This document shows positions 1 to 8,977 of a DNA stretch of 64,000 bases, piece after piece. How positions within the stretch are numbered: the first letter of the stretch is position 1; every line of letters begins with the position of its first letter. The stretch is from JACMLD01 sp039916305 (GTDB lineage Bacteria > Bacteroidota > Bacteroidia > Chitinophagales > Chitinophagaceae): positions 118,676 to 182,675 of the forward strand of contig JBDSLR010000024.1 of the NCBI GenBank assembly GCA_039916305.1, given 5' to 3'. The notes under the pieces are model-generated. The model saw nothing but the letters and a program-made list of their open reading frames with translations. It had not been told where the DNA came from and did no database searches. Both the position numbers and the translations under genes were made by a program.

Positions 1-943
1 TTTCACCCACGGTATAACTACCAAACTCAGTAAAAATATGCGGCATCGGCACATTGCTTTTTTTGCAGGCTGTTTTGATGTTGCGCACAATCTCATTTAT
101 CATGAACTGGTAATCATAATCAAATCCCAGTGAATGCTTGATGGGAAATCCGCCCCCAATATTGATAGAATCCAGCTCAGGACAAATCTTTTTTAACTGG
201 CAATACAGGTTAATCACTTTATTCAGTTCACTCCAGTAATAGATATCATCCTTGATGCCCTTATTTAAAAAAATATGCAGCATTTTCAACTGGAAGCGAT
301 CTTCATTGCCTTCAATTTTGTCTACGTAAAACTCCAGTATATCACGCGGCCGGAAGCCGAGTCGGGAGGTATAAAAAGGAAAATTCGGTTCTTCTTCAGC
401 CGCCACCCGGATGCCCAGCTTAAAAGGCACTTTAACTGTTTTTTTGTAGGCCTGCAACTCTTCCTTATTATCAAGAATGGGTATCACATTTTTAAACCCG
501 GTATTCATAAGGGCGGCAATGCGGCTGGTATAGGGCTTTTGTTTATACCCGTTACAAATAATAAAAGTATCCTTGGTTATCTTTTTACGGGCATACAATT
601 TTTTGATGATATCAATATCATATGCGTAAGAAGTTTCCAGGTGAATATCCTGCTTCAGCGCTTCCTCTACCACAAAAGAAAAGTGTGAACTTTTGGTGCA
701 GTAGCAATAATTGTATTCGCCTGTGTATTTATGTTTCTTAAAGGCAGTATCAAACATTTTTTTGGCCTTCTTTATCTGCATACCAATTTTGGGCAGATAA
801 GAAAGTTTCATGGGGGTACCGTACTTATCAATAAGAGCTTTAAGATCGAGACCGTTAAACTGCAGGTACTCATCTTTTACTTCAAATCCTTCCTGGGGAA
901 AGTTAAACGTTTGCTTTACCAGGTCAAAATAGGTGTTATTCAT
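1..943 (-). CDS. speA: Arginine decarboxylase, biosynthetic type (5' part; runs off the left edge)
   Basis: The first 314 codons of a gene on the minus strand; the 3' end lies outside the window. The protein starts MNNTYFDLVKQTF and contains the Bacteroidota-type arginine decarboxylase features NYCYCTKSSHF, where this family carries the PLP-binding lysine, then ICNGYK, the SINIGGGFP glycine-rich loop and EFGSYTVGE near the cut end. These enzymes are fold-III PLP decarboxylases that convert arginine to agmatine, the first step of putrescine and spermidine synthesis in this phylum. The start is the ATG at 943; there is no competing upstream start before the 148-nt spacer to the next gene. Diaminopimelate or lysine/ornithine decarboxylases are the alternatives, but the overall pattern fits arginine decarboxylase better. 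Confidence 0.85.
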   Translation of the reverse strand, partial: MNNTYFDLVKQTFNFPQEGFEVKDEYLQFNGLDLKALIDKYGTPMKLSYLPKIGMQIKKAKKMFDTAFKKHKYTGEYNYCYCTKSSHFSFVVEEALKQDIHLETSYAYDIDIIKKLYARKKITKDTFIICNGYKQKPYTSRIAALMNTGFKNVIPILDNKEELQAYKKTVKVPFKLGIRVAAEEEPNFPFYTSRLGFRPRDILEFYVDKIEGNEDRFQLKMLHIFLNKGIKDDIYYWSELNKVINLYCQLKKICPELDSINIGGGFPIKHSLGFDYDYQFMINEIVRNIKTACKKSNVPMPHIFTEFGSYTVGE

Positions 944-1091
944 GTACAGCAACAATAATTACAAAGTGAAAAATATTTTTATACGCCCTGGTAAAATCAT
1001 GAATCGTACCAAAGCGCTAAAACCGGGTACAAATGTAATTGTTTGAAAAATTATCGGGCGTTTTTTTTGATGCTGGTTATGCAGGTTGTTT

Positions 1092-1865
1092 CTACCAGCC
1101 GCCTTTCAATCCTTCCTTCAGTGCTTTGTGGTATTTCTGCAGATCAAACGAGTATTGGTAGGGTGATTTATGCGCAACACCAGGTTTGGGCTCTTTAAGT
1201 CGTTTTAGTATCTGGTAGCCCAGCATTTTTCGTTGGAAATTTCGCCGGTCCAGTTTTTTACCCAATATGGTTTCATACAATTTTTGCAATTGCGGCATGG
1301 TAAAAATATCGGGCAGAAGATTATAGCCAACAGGATGATAATTGAGGTGCAGGCGGAGCGCATCCAATGCTGCATCCAAAATATGCCGGTGATCCATCAT
1401 TAAATCGGGCATTTCGGCAAGCCCCCACCACTGGCAGGCCTCAGACAGGTCGTCGGGCAGGGGATTTACGTGAGAAAATTCTACCAAAGCGTAATACCCA
1501 ATGGTTACAAAGCGCTGCAGGATCCAATGCTTGTCATTTGCCGGAAAGCCATCTTTTTTCATCGACTGCCGGTGAACGCTGGCATCTGACCGGCCGGGGT
1601 TCCCAAACACGCGGAATTGTTGCAGAAAGAGTTTATCAATGCCGGTGCGCTCCTGCAAAACCCGGGCCGCCGCATCATCCGTATCTTCTTCCCTGAAAAC
1701 AAAGCCACCGGGAAGGCTCCATTTTTTTACATGTTTCATTTTCAGCAGCAGCACTTTCAGCTGACCACTGTGAAAGCCGAAAATTGCGCAGTCTATAGAA
1801 AGCGAAGGCAGGAATAATTTACCGCCATCTTTCATTATCCTTTTATGATCAATCCGTTTAGCCAT
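1092..1865 (-). CDS. Nudix-fold transcriptional regulator (NrtR/AraR-like) with degenerate Nudix box
   Basis: About 257 residues: an N-terminal Nudix fold followed by a C-terminal winged helix (region FTMPQLQKLYETILGKKLDRRNFQRKML, residues about 180-225), the architecture of NrtR-type repressors and their sugar-sensing relatives in Bacteroidota. The Nudix box following LPGGFVF keeps the first glutamate, the arginine and one glutamate, but the catalytic REXXEE core reads RVLQER. Two catalytic acids are therefore replaced and hydrolysis is unlikely. I place the start at 1865 (MAKRIDHK) rather than the upstream in-frame ATG at 1964, because the longer version would run through a 19-bp palindrome at 1935-1953 and its extra residues look non-coding. 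The gene is divergent from a GH3 glycosidase, so it probably senses a sugar or sugar phosphate and controls that gene and itself. The regulated ligand is inference. Confidence 0.8.
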   Translation of the reverse strand: MAKRIDHKRIMKDGGKLFLPSLSIDCAIFGFHSGQLKVLLLKMKHVKKWSLPGGFVFREEDTDDAAARVLQERTGIDKLFLQQFRVFGNPGRSDASVHRQSMKKDGFPANDKHWILQRFVTIGYYALVEFSHVNPLPDDLSEACQWWGLAEMPDLMMDHRHILDAALDALRLHLNYHPVGYNLLPDIFTMPQLQKLYETILGKKLDRRNFQRKMLGYQILKRLKEPKPGVAHKSPYQYSFDLQKYHKALKEGLKGGW

Positions 1866-1934
1866 AATACAAACTCGTTCCGCTAAATAAAATAAAATTG
1901 CTGGTTTTTTGCCAGATTGAAAGAAATAAGTAGC

Positions 1935-1953
1935 TTGTGTCACAGTGACGCAA
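1935..1953. promoter_or_regulatory. Candidate operator palindrome between the Nudix regulator and GH3 gene
   Basis: TTGTGTCACAGTGACGCAA: 9-bp arms around a central A, with 8 of 9 positions complementary. It lies in the 121-bp divergent spacer, 70 bp from the regulator start and 34 bp before the GH3 start. A further TTCACTGTTGTTCACTT half-site-like stretch follows at about 1960-1976. Position and symmetry suit a dimeric winged-helix repressor. That the neighbouring Nudix regulator binds here is inference. Confidence 0.5.
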
Positions 1954-1986
1954 TGAAAATTCACTGTTGTTCACTTCCTTAAAAAC

Positions 1987-4389
1987 ATGATTATGCGATT
2001 GCCTGTCAGCAAACCAACCTTTATAGCGGGATTATCACTATTCGTTTTCCTGGCCATGGTTTCATGGGCCAGGCTTCCTCTACCAGTTAAGTCCACCAAT
2101 AACCCGGAAGCCTATAATATGGGCCCAATTGCTGATAGCAGCTGGAAGCTTATTAAAGTACAAAATCCAGGCGGCCCCATGCTTGGCTATTCTTCCACAT
2201 CGGGCGTGCGCATCATCAAAACAGGTAACTTTTTCTTTAAAGACCTTAATAAAAATGGCCAGCTTGACAAATACGAGGACTGGCGTTTACCCACAGATCA
2301 ACGGGCACGGGACCTCGCGTCAAAAATGACGGTTGCAGAGATAGCCGGCCTCATGCTGTACAGTAAGCACCAAATGATTCCTTCCCAGCCCGGGGGCTTT
2401 TTTACCGGCACTTACGGTGGCAAACCATTTCCTGCCAGTGGCGCTAATGCTGCGGATCTCAGTGACCAGCAAAAAGAATTTCTTACAAAAGACAATGTGC
2501 GGCATGTATTGGTCACCGTTATCCAAAGTCCGGAGGTAGCAGCTGGCTGGAATAACAATGAGCAGGCACTGACCGAAAGCCTGGGACTGGGCATCCCGGC
2601 TAACAACAGTACGGACCCGAGGCACGGTACCGTAGCCAATGCAGAATTCAATGCCGGAGCGGGTGGTGTTATTTCCATGTGGCCGGGTTCGCTGGGCCTG
2701 GCAGCCAGTTTTGATCCGGCGCTTGTAGAACAGTTTGGCCATATAGCTGCTGCTGAATACAGGGCATTGGGCATTGCCACCGCCTTGTCTCCACAGGTAG
2801 ACATCGCTACAGATCCGCGCTGGAACAGGGTAAGCGGCACGTTTGGGGAAGATCCCGCGTTATCTGCAGATATGGCCAGGGCTTATATTGATGGCTTCCA
2901 GACTTCTGCAGGCAGCAAAGAAATTGCTAACGGCTGGGGTTATGCGAGCGTTAATGCCATGGTAAAGCATTGGCCGGGTGGCGGCAGTGGTGAAGGCGGG
3001 CGCGATGCCCATTATGGATTTGGCAAGTATGCCGTATACCCCGGCAATAATTTCGCGCAGCACCTGTTACCTTTTACAGAAGGCGCCTTTAAACTGAAAG
3101 GAAAAACAAAAACCGCTGCGGCCGTAATGCCTTACTATACCATTTCATTCAACCAGGATACAAAGAACCATGAGAATGTAGCCAATAATTACAATGCTTA
3201 TATCATCACAGACTTACTGCGCAAAAAATATGGATACGATGGCGTTGTTTGTACGGACTGGCTGGTAACAGGTGATGAAACCGCAGTGGATATTTTTATC
3301 ACCGGCAAATCATGGGGTGTAGAAAACCTCAGCATTGCCCAACGCCATTATAAAATACTGATGGCGGGTGTAGACCAGTTTGGTGGTAATAACGATGCCG
3401 GCCCTGTGATGGAAGCTTACCAGATGGGTGTGAAAGAACATGGCGAAGCGTTTATGCGTGCCCGCTTTGAGCAGTCGGCCGTACGCCTGCTGAAAAACAT
3501 TTTCCGCACCGGCTTATTTGAAAATCCTTACCTGGATACGGAAGAAACTAAACAAACGGTAGGCAAACCAGCATTTATGGCGGCAGGTTATGCAGCCCAG
3601 CTGAAATCAATGGTGCTGCTCAAAAATAACAGCCATACACTTCCACTGCAAAAAAATAAAACCGTCTTTATCCCTAAGAAATTTACACCTGCCGGCCGCA
3701 ATTTCCTGGGGATGGAAACGCCGGAAAGCCGTGAGTACCCCGTTAACCTCAATATTGTAAAAAAATATTTCAATGTTACGGAGAACCCTGCTGAAGCAGA
3801 TTATGCACTGGTGTTTATCAGCAGCCCTAATTCCGGCGGTGGATACAACAGTGCCGAAGCAAAAGCAGGCGGCACCGGGTATGTGCCCGTGAGCCTGCAA
3901 TACGGATCTTATACGGCTACTGGTGCCCGTGACCCCAGCCTGGCTGGTGGTGATCCGCTGGAGAAATTTACCAACCGCAGTTACAAGGGCAAGAGCGCCA
4001 CGGCCATTAATGTTTCCGACCTCAGCATGGTAAATGATACGTATGCTACGATGAATGGAAAACCCGTGATTGTATGCGTTAACCTTGCCAACCCCATGGT
4101 ATTTGCGGAGTTTGAAAAAAATGCGCATGCCATCCTTGCGCATTTTGGCGTGCAGGATCAGGCGCTGATGGATCTGCTCACCGGCAAAGCTGCCCCCTCT
4201 GGTTTATTGCCGCTGCAAATGCCGGCAGACATGAATACGGTTGAGCAACAACAGGAGGATGTTCCACTTGATATGCAGTGCTATAAAGATGCAGCAGGCC
4301 ATGTATATGATTTTGCGTTTGGCCTTAACTGGAACGGGGTTATCCAGGATAAAAGAACCTTGCGGTATAAAAAGAAAACAATAAAATAA
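1987..4389 (+). CDS. Exported glycoside hydrolase family 3 (beta-glucosidase-like)
   Basis: An 800-residue GH3 enzyme with an N-terminal hydrophobic export segment (residues about 10-28). The N-terminal TIM-barrel domain shows DPRWNRVSGTFGEDP and the KHWPGGG substrate motif. The nucleophile aspartate is D424 in VVCTDWL. The second alpha/beta domain begins at about residue 540 (KSMVLLKNNSHTLPL). There is no C-terminal FnIII domain, unlike the BglX-type gene at 6587. Residues about 86-99 read DLNKNGQLDKYEDW, a DxNxNGxLDxxED calcium-loop pattern ahead of the catalytic barrel. GH3 enzymes release terminal glucose or xylose from beta-linked saccharides; the exact substrate cannot be read from the sequence. 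It is divergent from a Nudix regulator and followed 80 bp later by an exported isomerase-like protein, suggesting a sugar-utilisation unit. Confidence 0.92.
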   Translation: MIMRLPVSKPTFIAGLSLFVFLAMVSWARLPLPVKSTNNPEAYNMGPIADSSWKLIKVQNPGGPMLGYSSTSGVRIIKTGNFFFKDLNKNGQLDKYEDWRLPTDQRARDLASKMTVAEIAGLMLYSKHQMIPSQPGGFFTGTYGGKPFPASGANAADLSDQQKEFLTKDNVRHVLVTVIQSPEVAAGWNNNEQALTESLGLGIPANNSTDPRHGTVANAEFNAGAGGVISMWPGSLGLAASFDPALVEQFGHIAAAEYRALGIATALSPQVDIATDPRWNRVSGTFGEDPALSADMARAYIDGFQTSAGSKEIANGWGYASVNAMVKHWPGGGSGEGGRDAHYGFGKYAVYPGNNFAQHLLPFTEGAFKLKGKTKTAAAVMPYYTISFNQDTKNHENVANNYNAYIITDLLRKKYGYDGVVCTDWLVTGDETAVDIFITGKSWGVENLSIAQRHYKILMAGVDQFGGNNDAGPVMEAYQMGVKEHGEAFMRARFEQSAVRLLKNIFRTGLFENPYLDTEETKQTVGKPAFMAAGYAAQLKSMVLLKNNSHTLPLQKNKTVFIPKKFTPAGRNFLGMETPESREYPVNLNIVKKYFNVTENPAEADYALVFISSPNSGGGYNSAEAKAGGTGYVPVSLQYGSYTATGARDPSLAGGDPLEKFTNRSYKGKSATAINVSDLSMVNDTYATMNGKPVIVCVNLANPMVFAEFEKNAHAILAHFGVQDQALMDLLTGKAAPSGLLPLQMPADMNTVEQQQEDVPLDMQCYKDAAGHVYDFAFGLNWNGVIQDKRTLRYKKKTIK

Positions 4390-4469
4390 TCAGCCAGCGG
4401 GTAATCATTGCCGGCAAATAATGCACCTCTAAAAATTCCATTTACAAAACATACTTATACCTCCCTGCC

Positions 4470-5396
4470 ATGACAAACAGACGATCGTTTATAAAAAATT
4501 CAGGCACCTTCCTCCTGGGTGCTGCAGCATTTTCACAGCAGTCGGTGGCTGCTTTGTTGGCAACGCCGGTTGATCATGCCATCGGGCTCCAGTTGTTTAC
4601 ACTATTTAACAGCATCGACAATGATGTTGCCGGTTCATTGAAAAAAATTGCCGGTATCGGTTACAAGGAAATTGAATCCGCCTTCAGTAAGAAAGGTGGA
4701 TATTATGGTATGCCGCCAAAAGAATTTGCCGGCATGGTGAAAGACATGGGTATGGTTTGGAAATCGCACCATGTACTTGGTGCACCTTTTAAATTACCGG
4801 CTGGCGCAAAAATGCCCACTGATGCCGATGGAAAGCCACTGGTATTGCCACCCATGAAAAACCTGCGCGATAATGGCCAGGAAATGGTGGATCAGGCGGC
4901 TGAAGGCGGGGTAGAATTTTTGGTTTGCGCCAGTACGCCTATTGGATCACTTAGTGAAATCAATGCCTCCATAGCAACGCTTAACAATACTGGTGAAGCT
5001 TGTAAAAAGGCCGGTATTGTTTTCGCTTATCATAACCACGATGCAGAGTTCCGGCCGGTGGAAGGCAAAATTCCGTACGAGTTGATCTTATCACAGACCA
5101 GCGCAGATACGGTAAAAATGGAACTGGATCTTGCATGGGCTACCAAAGGCGGAAAAGACCCGGTTGAATTATTTAAACAGCAACCCGGCCGTTTTCCATT
5201 GTGGCATGTGAAAGACCTGGATGAAAAACAAGAAAGTATTTTACCAGTGGGCGGTGGCACCATTAATTACAAGCGGATTTTTGAAAATGCATCCATAGCA
5301 GGTATGAAACATTTTTTTGTGGAGCACGATATGCCCGCAGACGCATTTGCCAGTATTACACAAAGTTTTAATTATATACAAAAGAAGCTGCTGTAA
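4470..5396 (+). CDS. Tat-exported sugar phosphate isomerase/epimerase-like TIM-barrel protein
   Basis: 308 residues. The N-terminus NRRSFIKNSGTFLLGAAAF is a twin-arginine signal. The rest matches the xylose-isomerase-like/AP-endonuclease-2 TIM-barrel family, with likely metal ligands in HNHDAEF, KMELDLAWA, WHVKD and FVEHD. Members rearrange or epimerise sugars with a divalent metal; exported copies are abundant in Bacteroidota sugar-utilisation loci, usually with an unknown substrate. It lies 80 bp after the GH3 gene on the same strand and may be co-transcribed. The start is the ATG at 4470, just upstream of the twin arginines. Confidence 0.88.
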   Translation: MTNRRSFIKNSGTFLLGAAAFSQQSVAALLATPVDHAIGLQLFTLFNSIDNDVAGSLKKIAGIGYKEIESAFSKKGGYYGMPPKEFAGMVKDMGMVWKSHHVLGAPFKLPAGAKMPTDADGKPLVLPPMKNLRDNGQEMVDQAAEGGVEFLVCASTPIGSLSEINASIATLNNTGEACKKAGIVFAYHNHDAEFRPVEGKIPYELILSQTSADTVKMELDLAWATKGGKDPVELFKQQPGRFPLWHVKDLDEKQESILPVGGGTINYKRIFENASIAGMKHFFVEHDMPADAFASITQSFNYIQKKLL

Positions 5397-5446
5397 CGGG
5401 CAGCACCGGTGTATGCCAGCCTGCTAAAAGAACGCAGCCTGATTTT

Positions 5447-6400
5447 TTAGTTTGCCGCCAGGTATACCATGATAACGTTTAGAATGGTGTATAATAAAGT
5501 GAAGATGTAAAATGACCACCTGTCGATCTTGTGTGAACGTTGTTTTTTTTGCTCATCGCCGGATTGGTACAGGCGCAAAGAGATAATCATTACCACGGTG
5601 ATAAGTAATATAAATATAAAAGTAAGGGTGTGCACGTTATCCATTAAAGTATTGGAAACAGAAGAAGGCACCACAGACTCTACAATATATTTATTACCAA
5701 TAGCGGCAAATATGCCACCCACACAAAGGCAGAAACGCGAATCCTGGCTCTCGTTGGAAACAAAAAAGACAATGCATGAAATAAGGAAGGCAACGTACAC
5801 ACCCGTGAGTAATTTAATCAGCTTGGTCCATGAATTATTCCTGGAGATGGTTATTTCTGCCACCACCCGCGGATAGGAACTCCGGCCGGTCAGCGAAGGA
5901 TTTCCATAAGTGGTCTGGTAGGTCTTTACACTATGGGTAAGGCCGAAATGCTCTATATGCCATTCGCTTAAACAAAACAGGCTGTCGATTTTAGAATTGG
6001 CGCCATCGGCCAGGTAGATCAGCCTTGAACTATCAGATTCAGTATCTTCTATTTCAATATGAAGCTGTTGTTTATCAAACGGGAATTTTGAAACATCCCA
6101 TTGGTGTATCAGTTCTGCCTTGCATTTTTGCGTTGCCCAATTCCACCCTGCCTTTTTTTCCATTGAATAATGGGTAAAATCCGCAGACTTACCGTTGGTA
6201 ATTTCAAGTCGGTTGTCAAATTTCAGGTTATCATTTTTATAATTCACCCAAACCCAGAAATCAGCCATGTAGCTTTTATCATCCAGTTTGAAATCATAAA
6301 TAGAATTAATATAAATGCCAATATGGCAAGTATCTTTTTGCGAAAACACATTCGTACAGTAAAAGAACAAGGATAGTACTACCAGCAAACGGCTTTTCAT
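5447..6400 (-). CDS. Pentameric ligand-gated ion channel-like membrane protein (Cys-loop receptor-related)
   Basis: About 317 residues starting MKSRLLVVLSLFFYC, a Sec signal peptide; this ATG at 6400 is preferred to one five codons upstream. The extracellular half carries the receptor-like stretch YMADFWVWVNY and the hallmark SKFPFDKQQLHIEIED, the FPFD element of the Cys-loop region. Four hydrophobic segments follow: about 197-220, 228-250, 258-282 and 296-316. The second one (FAAIGNKYIVESVVP) contains Asn-Lys-Tyr and Glu and is unlike the usual small-polar pore helix of ELIC, GLIC or animal receptors. The protein may therefore be a channel with an unusual pore or a receptor-like relative. 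Ligand and physiological role are unknown. It faces away from the BglX-type gene across a 186-bp divergent spacer. Confidence 0.72.
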   Translation of the reverse strand: MKSRLLVVLSLFFYCTNVFSQKDTCHIGIYINSIYDFKLDDKSYMADFWVWVNYKNDNLKFDNRLEITNGKSADFTHYSMEKKAGWNWATQKCKAELIHQWDVSKFPFDKQQLHIEIEDTESDSSRLIYLADGANSKIDSLFCLSEWHIEHFGLTHSVKTYQTTYGNPSLTGRSSYPRVVAEITISRNNSWTKLIKLLTGVYVAFLISCIVFFVSNESQDSRFCLCVGGIFAAIGNKYIVESVVPSSVSNTLMDNVHTLTFIFILLITVVMIISLRLYQSGDEQKKQRSHKIDRWSFYIFTLLYTILNVIMVYLAAN

Positions 6401-6586
6401 AACGGGATGGATCAATATAGATTAGATACTGATAACCATACATACGCGGATTTTACCCAAAAAGTATAAACGCAAATAAACACTTAGGCCGCGATATATA
6501 TATTTACCTGCACTTATTTTCGGCAGCGGGTTAACTTTTTACCGTTACTTTATAAAAAAATCATTCACTCAATAATTCTTTACTAT

Positions 6587-8893
6587 ATGAAACGGGCCGG
6601 TACTGTATTACTGTTGATTATCATAGTTTTCCCCCTTTTTTCGCAAAGCTACCAGGCAAAGGCAAAAGCCCTGCTGGCAAAAATGACACTGGAAGAGAAA
6701 ATTGGCCAGCTTAACCTGGTAACACCGGGCGGCGCGGTTACCGGCGCAGTGGTGAGCCAGGGCGTGGAAGAGAATATCCGCAAAGGTTTTGTAGGTGGTT
6801 TGTTTGGCATTTGGGGCCCCGAAAAAGTACGGAAGGCACAGGATCTTGCTGTCAAAAATACCCGCCTCCACATACCCTTACTTTTTGGACTGGATGTGAT
6901 CCATGGACATAAAACCATTTTCCCTATTCCGCTGGGACTTTCTGCATCCTGGGATTTGGCACTCATTGAAAAGAGCGCCCGCATTGCAGCCACAGAAGCA
7001 ACAGCTGACGGGCTCGCCTGGGCCTTCTCACCCATGGTTGACATAGCAAGAGATGCCCGCTGGGGACGTATTTCTGAAGGCAGTGGCGAAGATCCTTATC
7101 TCGGCAGCCTGATTGCCAAGGCTATGGTAAAAGGCTACCAGGGCAACGATCTATCAGCCAATACTAATATCATGGCTTGTGTAAAACACTTTGCCTTATA
7201 TGGTGGTGCAGAAGCCGGCCGCGAATACAATACCGTAGACATGAGCCGTATAAAAATGTATGAATATTACCTGCCACCCTACAAAGCTGCCATTGATGCA
7301 GGTGCCGGCAGTATTATGAGTTCTTTTAATGAAATAGACGGTGTACCCGCTACCGGTAACAAATGGTTGCTAACTGACCTGCTGCGCAAACAATGGGGTT
7401 TTACAGGGTTTGTAGTATCGGATTATACTTCACTCAGTGAAATGACCAACCATGGTGTAGGAGACCTGCCAGCCGTTTCTGCACTGGCTTTAAAAGCCGG
7501 GCTTGACATGGATATGGTGGCAGAAGGTTTCCTGGGTACGCTTAAAAGATCTTTACAGGAGGGAAAAGTAACAGTTGCAGATATTGATTTGGCCTGTACA
7601 AGAATCCTGGAAGCAAAATACAAACTCGGCCTTTTTGATAACCCGTATAAATACATTGATGAAGCAAGGCCAGCCAAAGATATTTTAACCAGTGAAACAC
7701 GTGCTGCATCCCGCGAAATAGCTGCCCATTCATGCGTGTTGCTTAAAAATAGTAACCAGTTACTACCATTGAAAAAGGCTGGCAGTATTGCGCTGGTGGG
7801 CCCGCTGGCAAGCAACCAGCGCAATATGCTCGGTACCTGGGTAGTGGCGGGTGACTGGACAAAGTCTGTAACGGTAATGGACGGTATAAAAAATGTGGCT
7901 GGCAATGCGGTGAATGTACTGTATGCAAAAGGCGCCAATATATCAGACGATAGTATGCTGATTAAAAATGCCAATGCACTGGGCGTTGAAATTGAACCTG
8001 AACCAAAATCGCCCGAAGAATTGATCAATGAAGCAGTGGCAGCCGCCAATAAAGCGGATGTGGTGGTAGCCGTGCTGGGAGAAGCGGCAGACATGAGCGG
8101 CGAATCTTCCAGCAGATCTGATATCAATTTGCCGGAGAGTCAGCAAAACCTGCTGAAAGCACTCGTAAAAACAGGTAAGCCCATTGTGCTGGTGCTGATC
8201 AATGGACGGCCGCTTACACTTAGCTGGGAGAACAACAATATACCAGCCATACTGGAAGCTTGGGCACCCGGTACTGAAGCTGGTAATGCCATTGCAGATG
8301 TGCTCTTTGGCAATTACAATCCTTCCGGAAAAATTACGGCTACTTTTCCGCGCAGTGTTGGGCAGATACCTATCTATTACAACCATAAAAATACAGGCCG
8401 GCCTTATGATGGCAATGGTGCTGGCAAATTCAAATCTTATTACATGGACATTTCAAATGATCCCTTGTACCCGTTTGGTTACGGCCTCAGCTATACCAGT
8501 TTTGCTTACAGCGATCTGATGCTCAGCAAGACCAGCTTAAAAGGCAATGAACCACTTACGGCCACTGTAACAATTACCAATACCGGTAAATACGCCGGCG
8601 AAGAAACCGTGCAGTTATACATCAGCGACCCGGTAGCCAGTGTAACGCGTTCCGTAAAAGATTTAAAAGGATTTAAAAAAGTGATGCTACAGCCCGGAGA
8701 GAAAAAAGAGCTGAGCTTTACCGTTACTACTGAACTGCTGAAGTTTTACAACAGCAATTTAAAATATGATTGGGAGCCGGGTGCCTTTACCATCCAGGTA
8801 GGCACCAATTCCGCCAGCACAAAATCAGCTGCTGTGCAGTGGGCTAGATCTCCGGAAGGGGCAAGCCTGCTGATAAACAGGAAGAATCCTTGA
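6587..8893 (+). CDS. bglX: Periplasmic beta-glucosidase, GH3, BglX type
   Basis: 768 residues with a signal peptide (residues 1 to about 22). It has the full BglX layout: GH3 N-terminal barrel starting at LLAKMTLEEKIGQL, the nucleophile D279 in VVSDYTSL, the alpha/beta sandwich domain from about residue 380 (SCVLLKNSNQLLPLKK), and a C-terminal fibronectin-type-III-like domain from about 660 (VTITNTGKYAGEETVQLYI). The KHF and DARWGRISEGSGEDP motifs are intact. These enzymes hydrolyse cello- and other beta-oligosaccharides in the periplasm. Together with the GH3 gene at 1987 it gives the region two non-identical GH3 enzymes. Confidence 0.95.
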   Translation: MKRAGTVLLLIIIVFPLFSQSYQAKAKALLAKMTLEEKIGQLNLVTPGGAVTGAVVSQGVEENIRKGFVGGLFGIWGPEKVRKAQDLAVKNTRLHIPLLFGLDVIHGHKTIFPIPLGLSASWDLALIEKSARIAATEATADGLAWAFSPMVDIARDARWGRISEGSGEDPYLGSLIAKAMVKGYQGNDLSANTNIMACVKHFALYGGAEAGREYNTVDMSRIKMYEYYLPPYKAAIDAGAGSIMSSFNEIDGVPATGNKWLLTDLLRKQWGFTGFVVSDYTSLSEMTNHGVGDLPAVSALALKAGLDMDMVAEGFLGTLKRSLQEGKVTVADIDLACTRILEAKYKLGLFDNPYKYIDEARPAKDILTSETRAASREIAAHSCVLLKNSNQLLPLKKAGSIALVGPLASNQRNMLGTWVVAGDWTKSVTVMDGIKNVAGNAVNVLYAKGANISDDSMLIKNANALGVEIEPEPKSPEELINEAVAAANKADVVVAVLGEAADMSGESSSRSDINLPESQQNLLKALVKTGKPIVLVLINGRPLTLSWENNNIPAILEAWAPGTEAGNAIADVLFGNYNPSGKITATFPRSVGQIPIYYNHKNTGRPYDGNGAGKFKSYYMDISNDPLYPFGYGLSYTSFAYSDLMLSKTSLKGNEPLTATVTITNTGKYAGEETVQLYISDPVASVTRSVKDLKGFKKVMLQPGEKKELSFTVTTELLKFYNSNLKYDWEPGAFTIQVGTNSASTKSAAVQWARSPEGASLLINRKNP

Positions 8894-8977
8894 TTGATTA
8901 AGCCCGAAATACCAGTGCTTATTTCATCTACACATCAAACCAAAAAATCAATGTATTTTATTGGCTATTTTTATGGG

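Noticed and set aside
275..958. Plus-strand open frames of 137 and 75 codons at the left edge
   Set aside because: They are antisense to the arginine decarboxylase frame, which has clear family motifs through the whole stretch.
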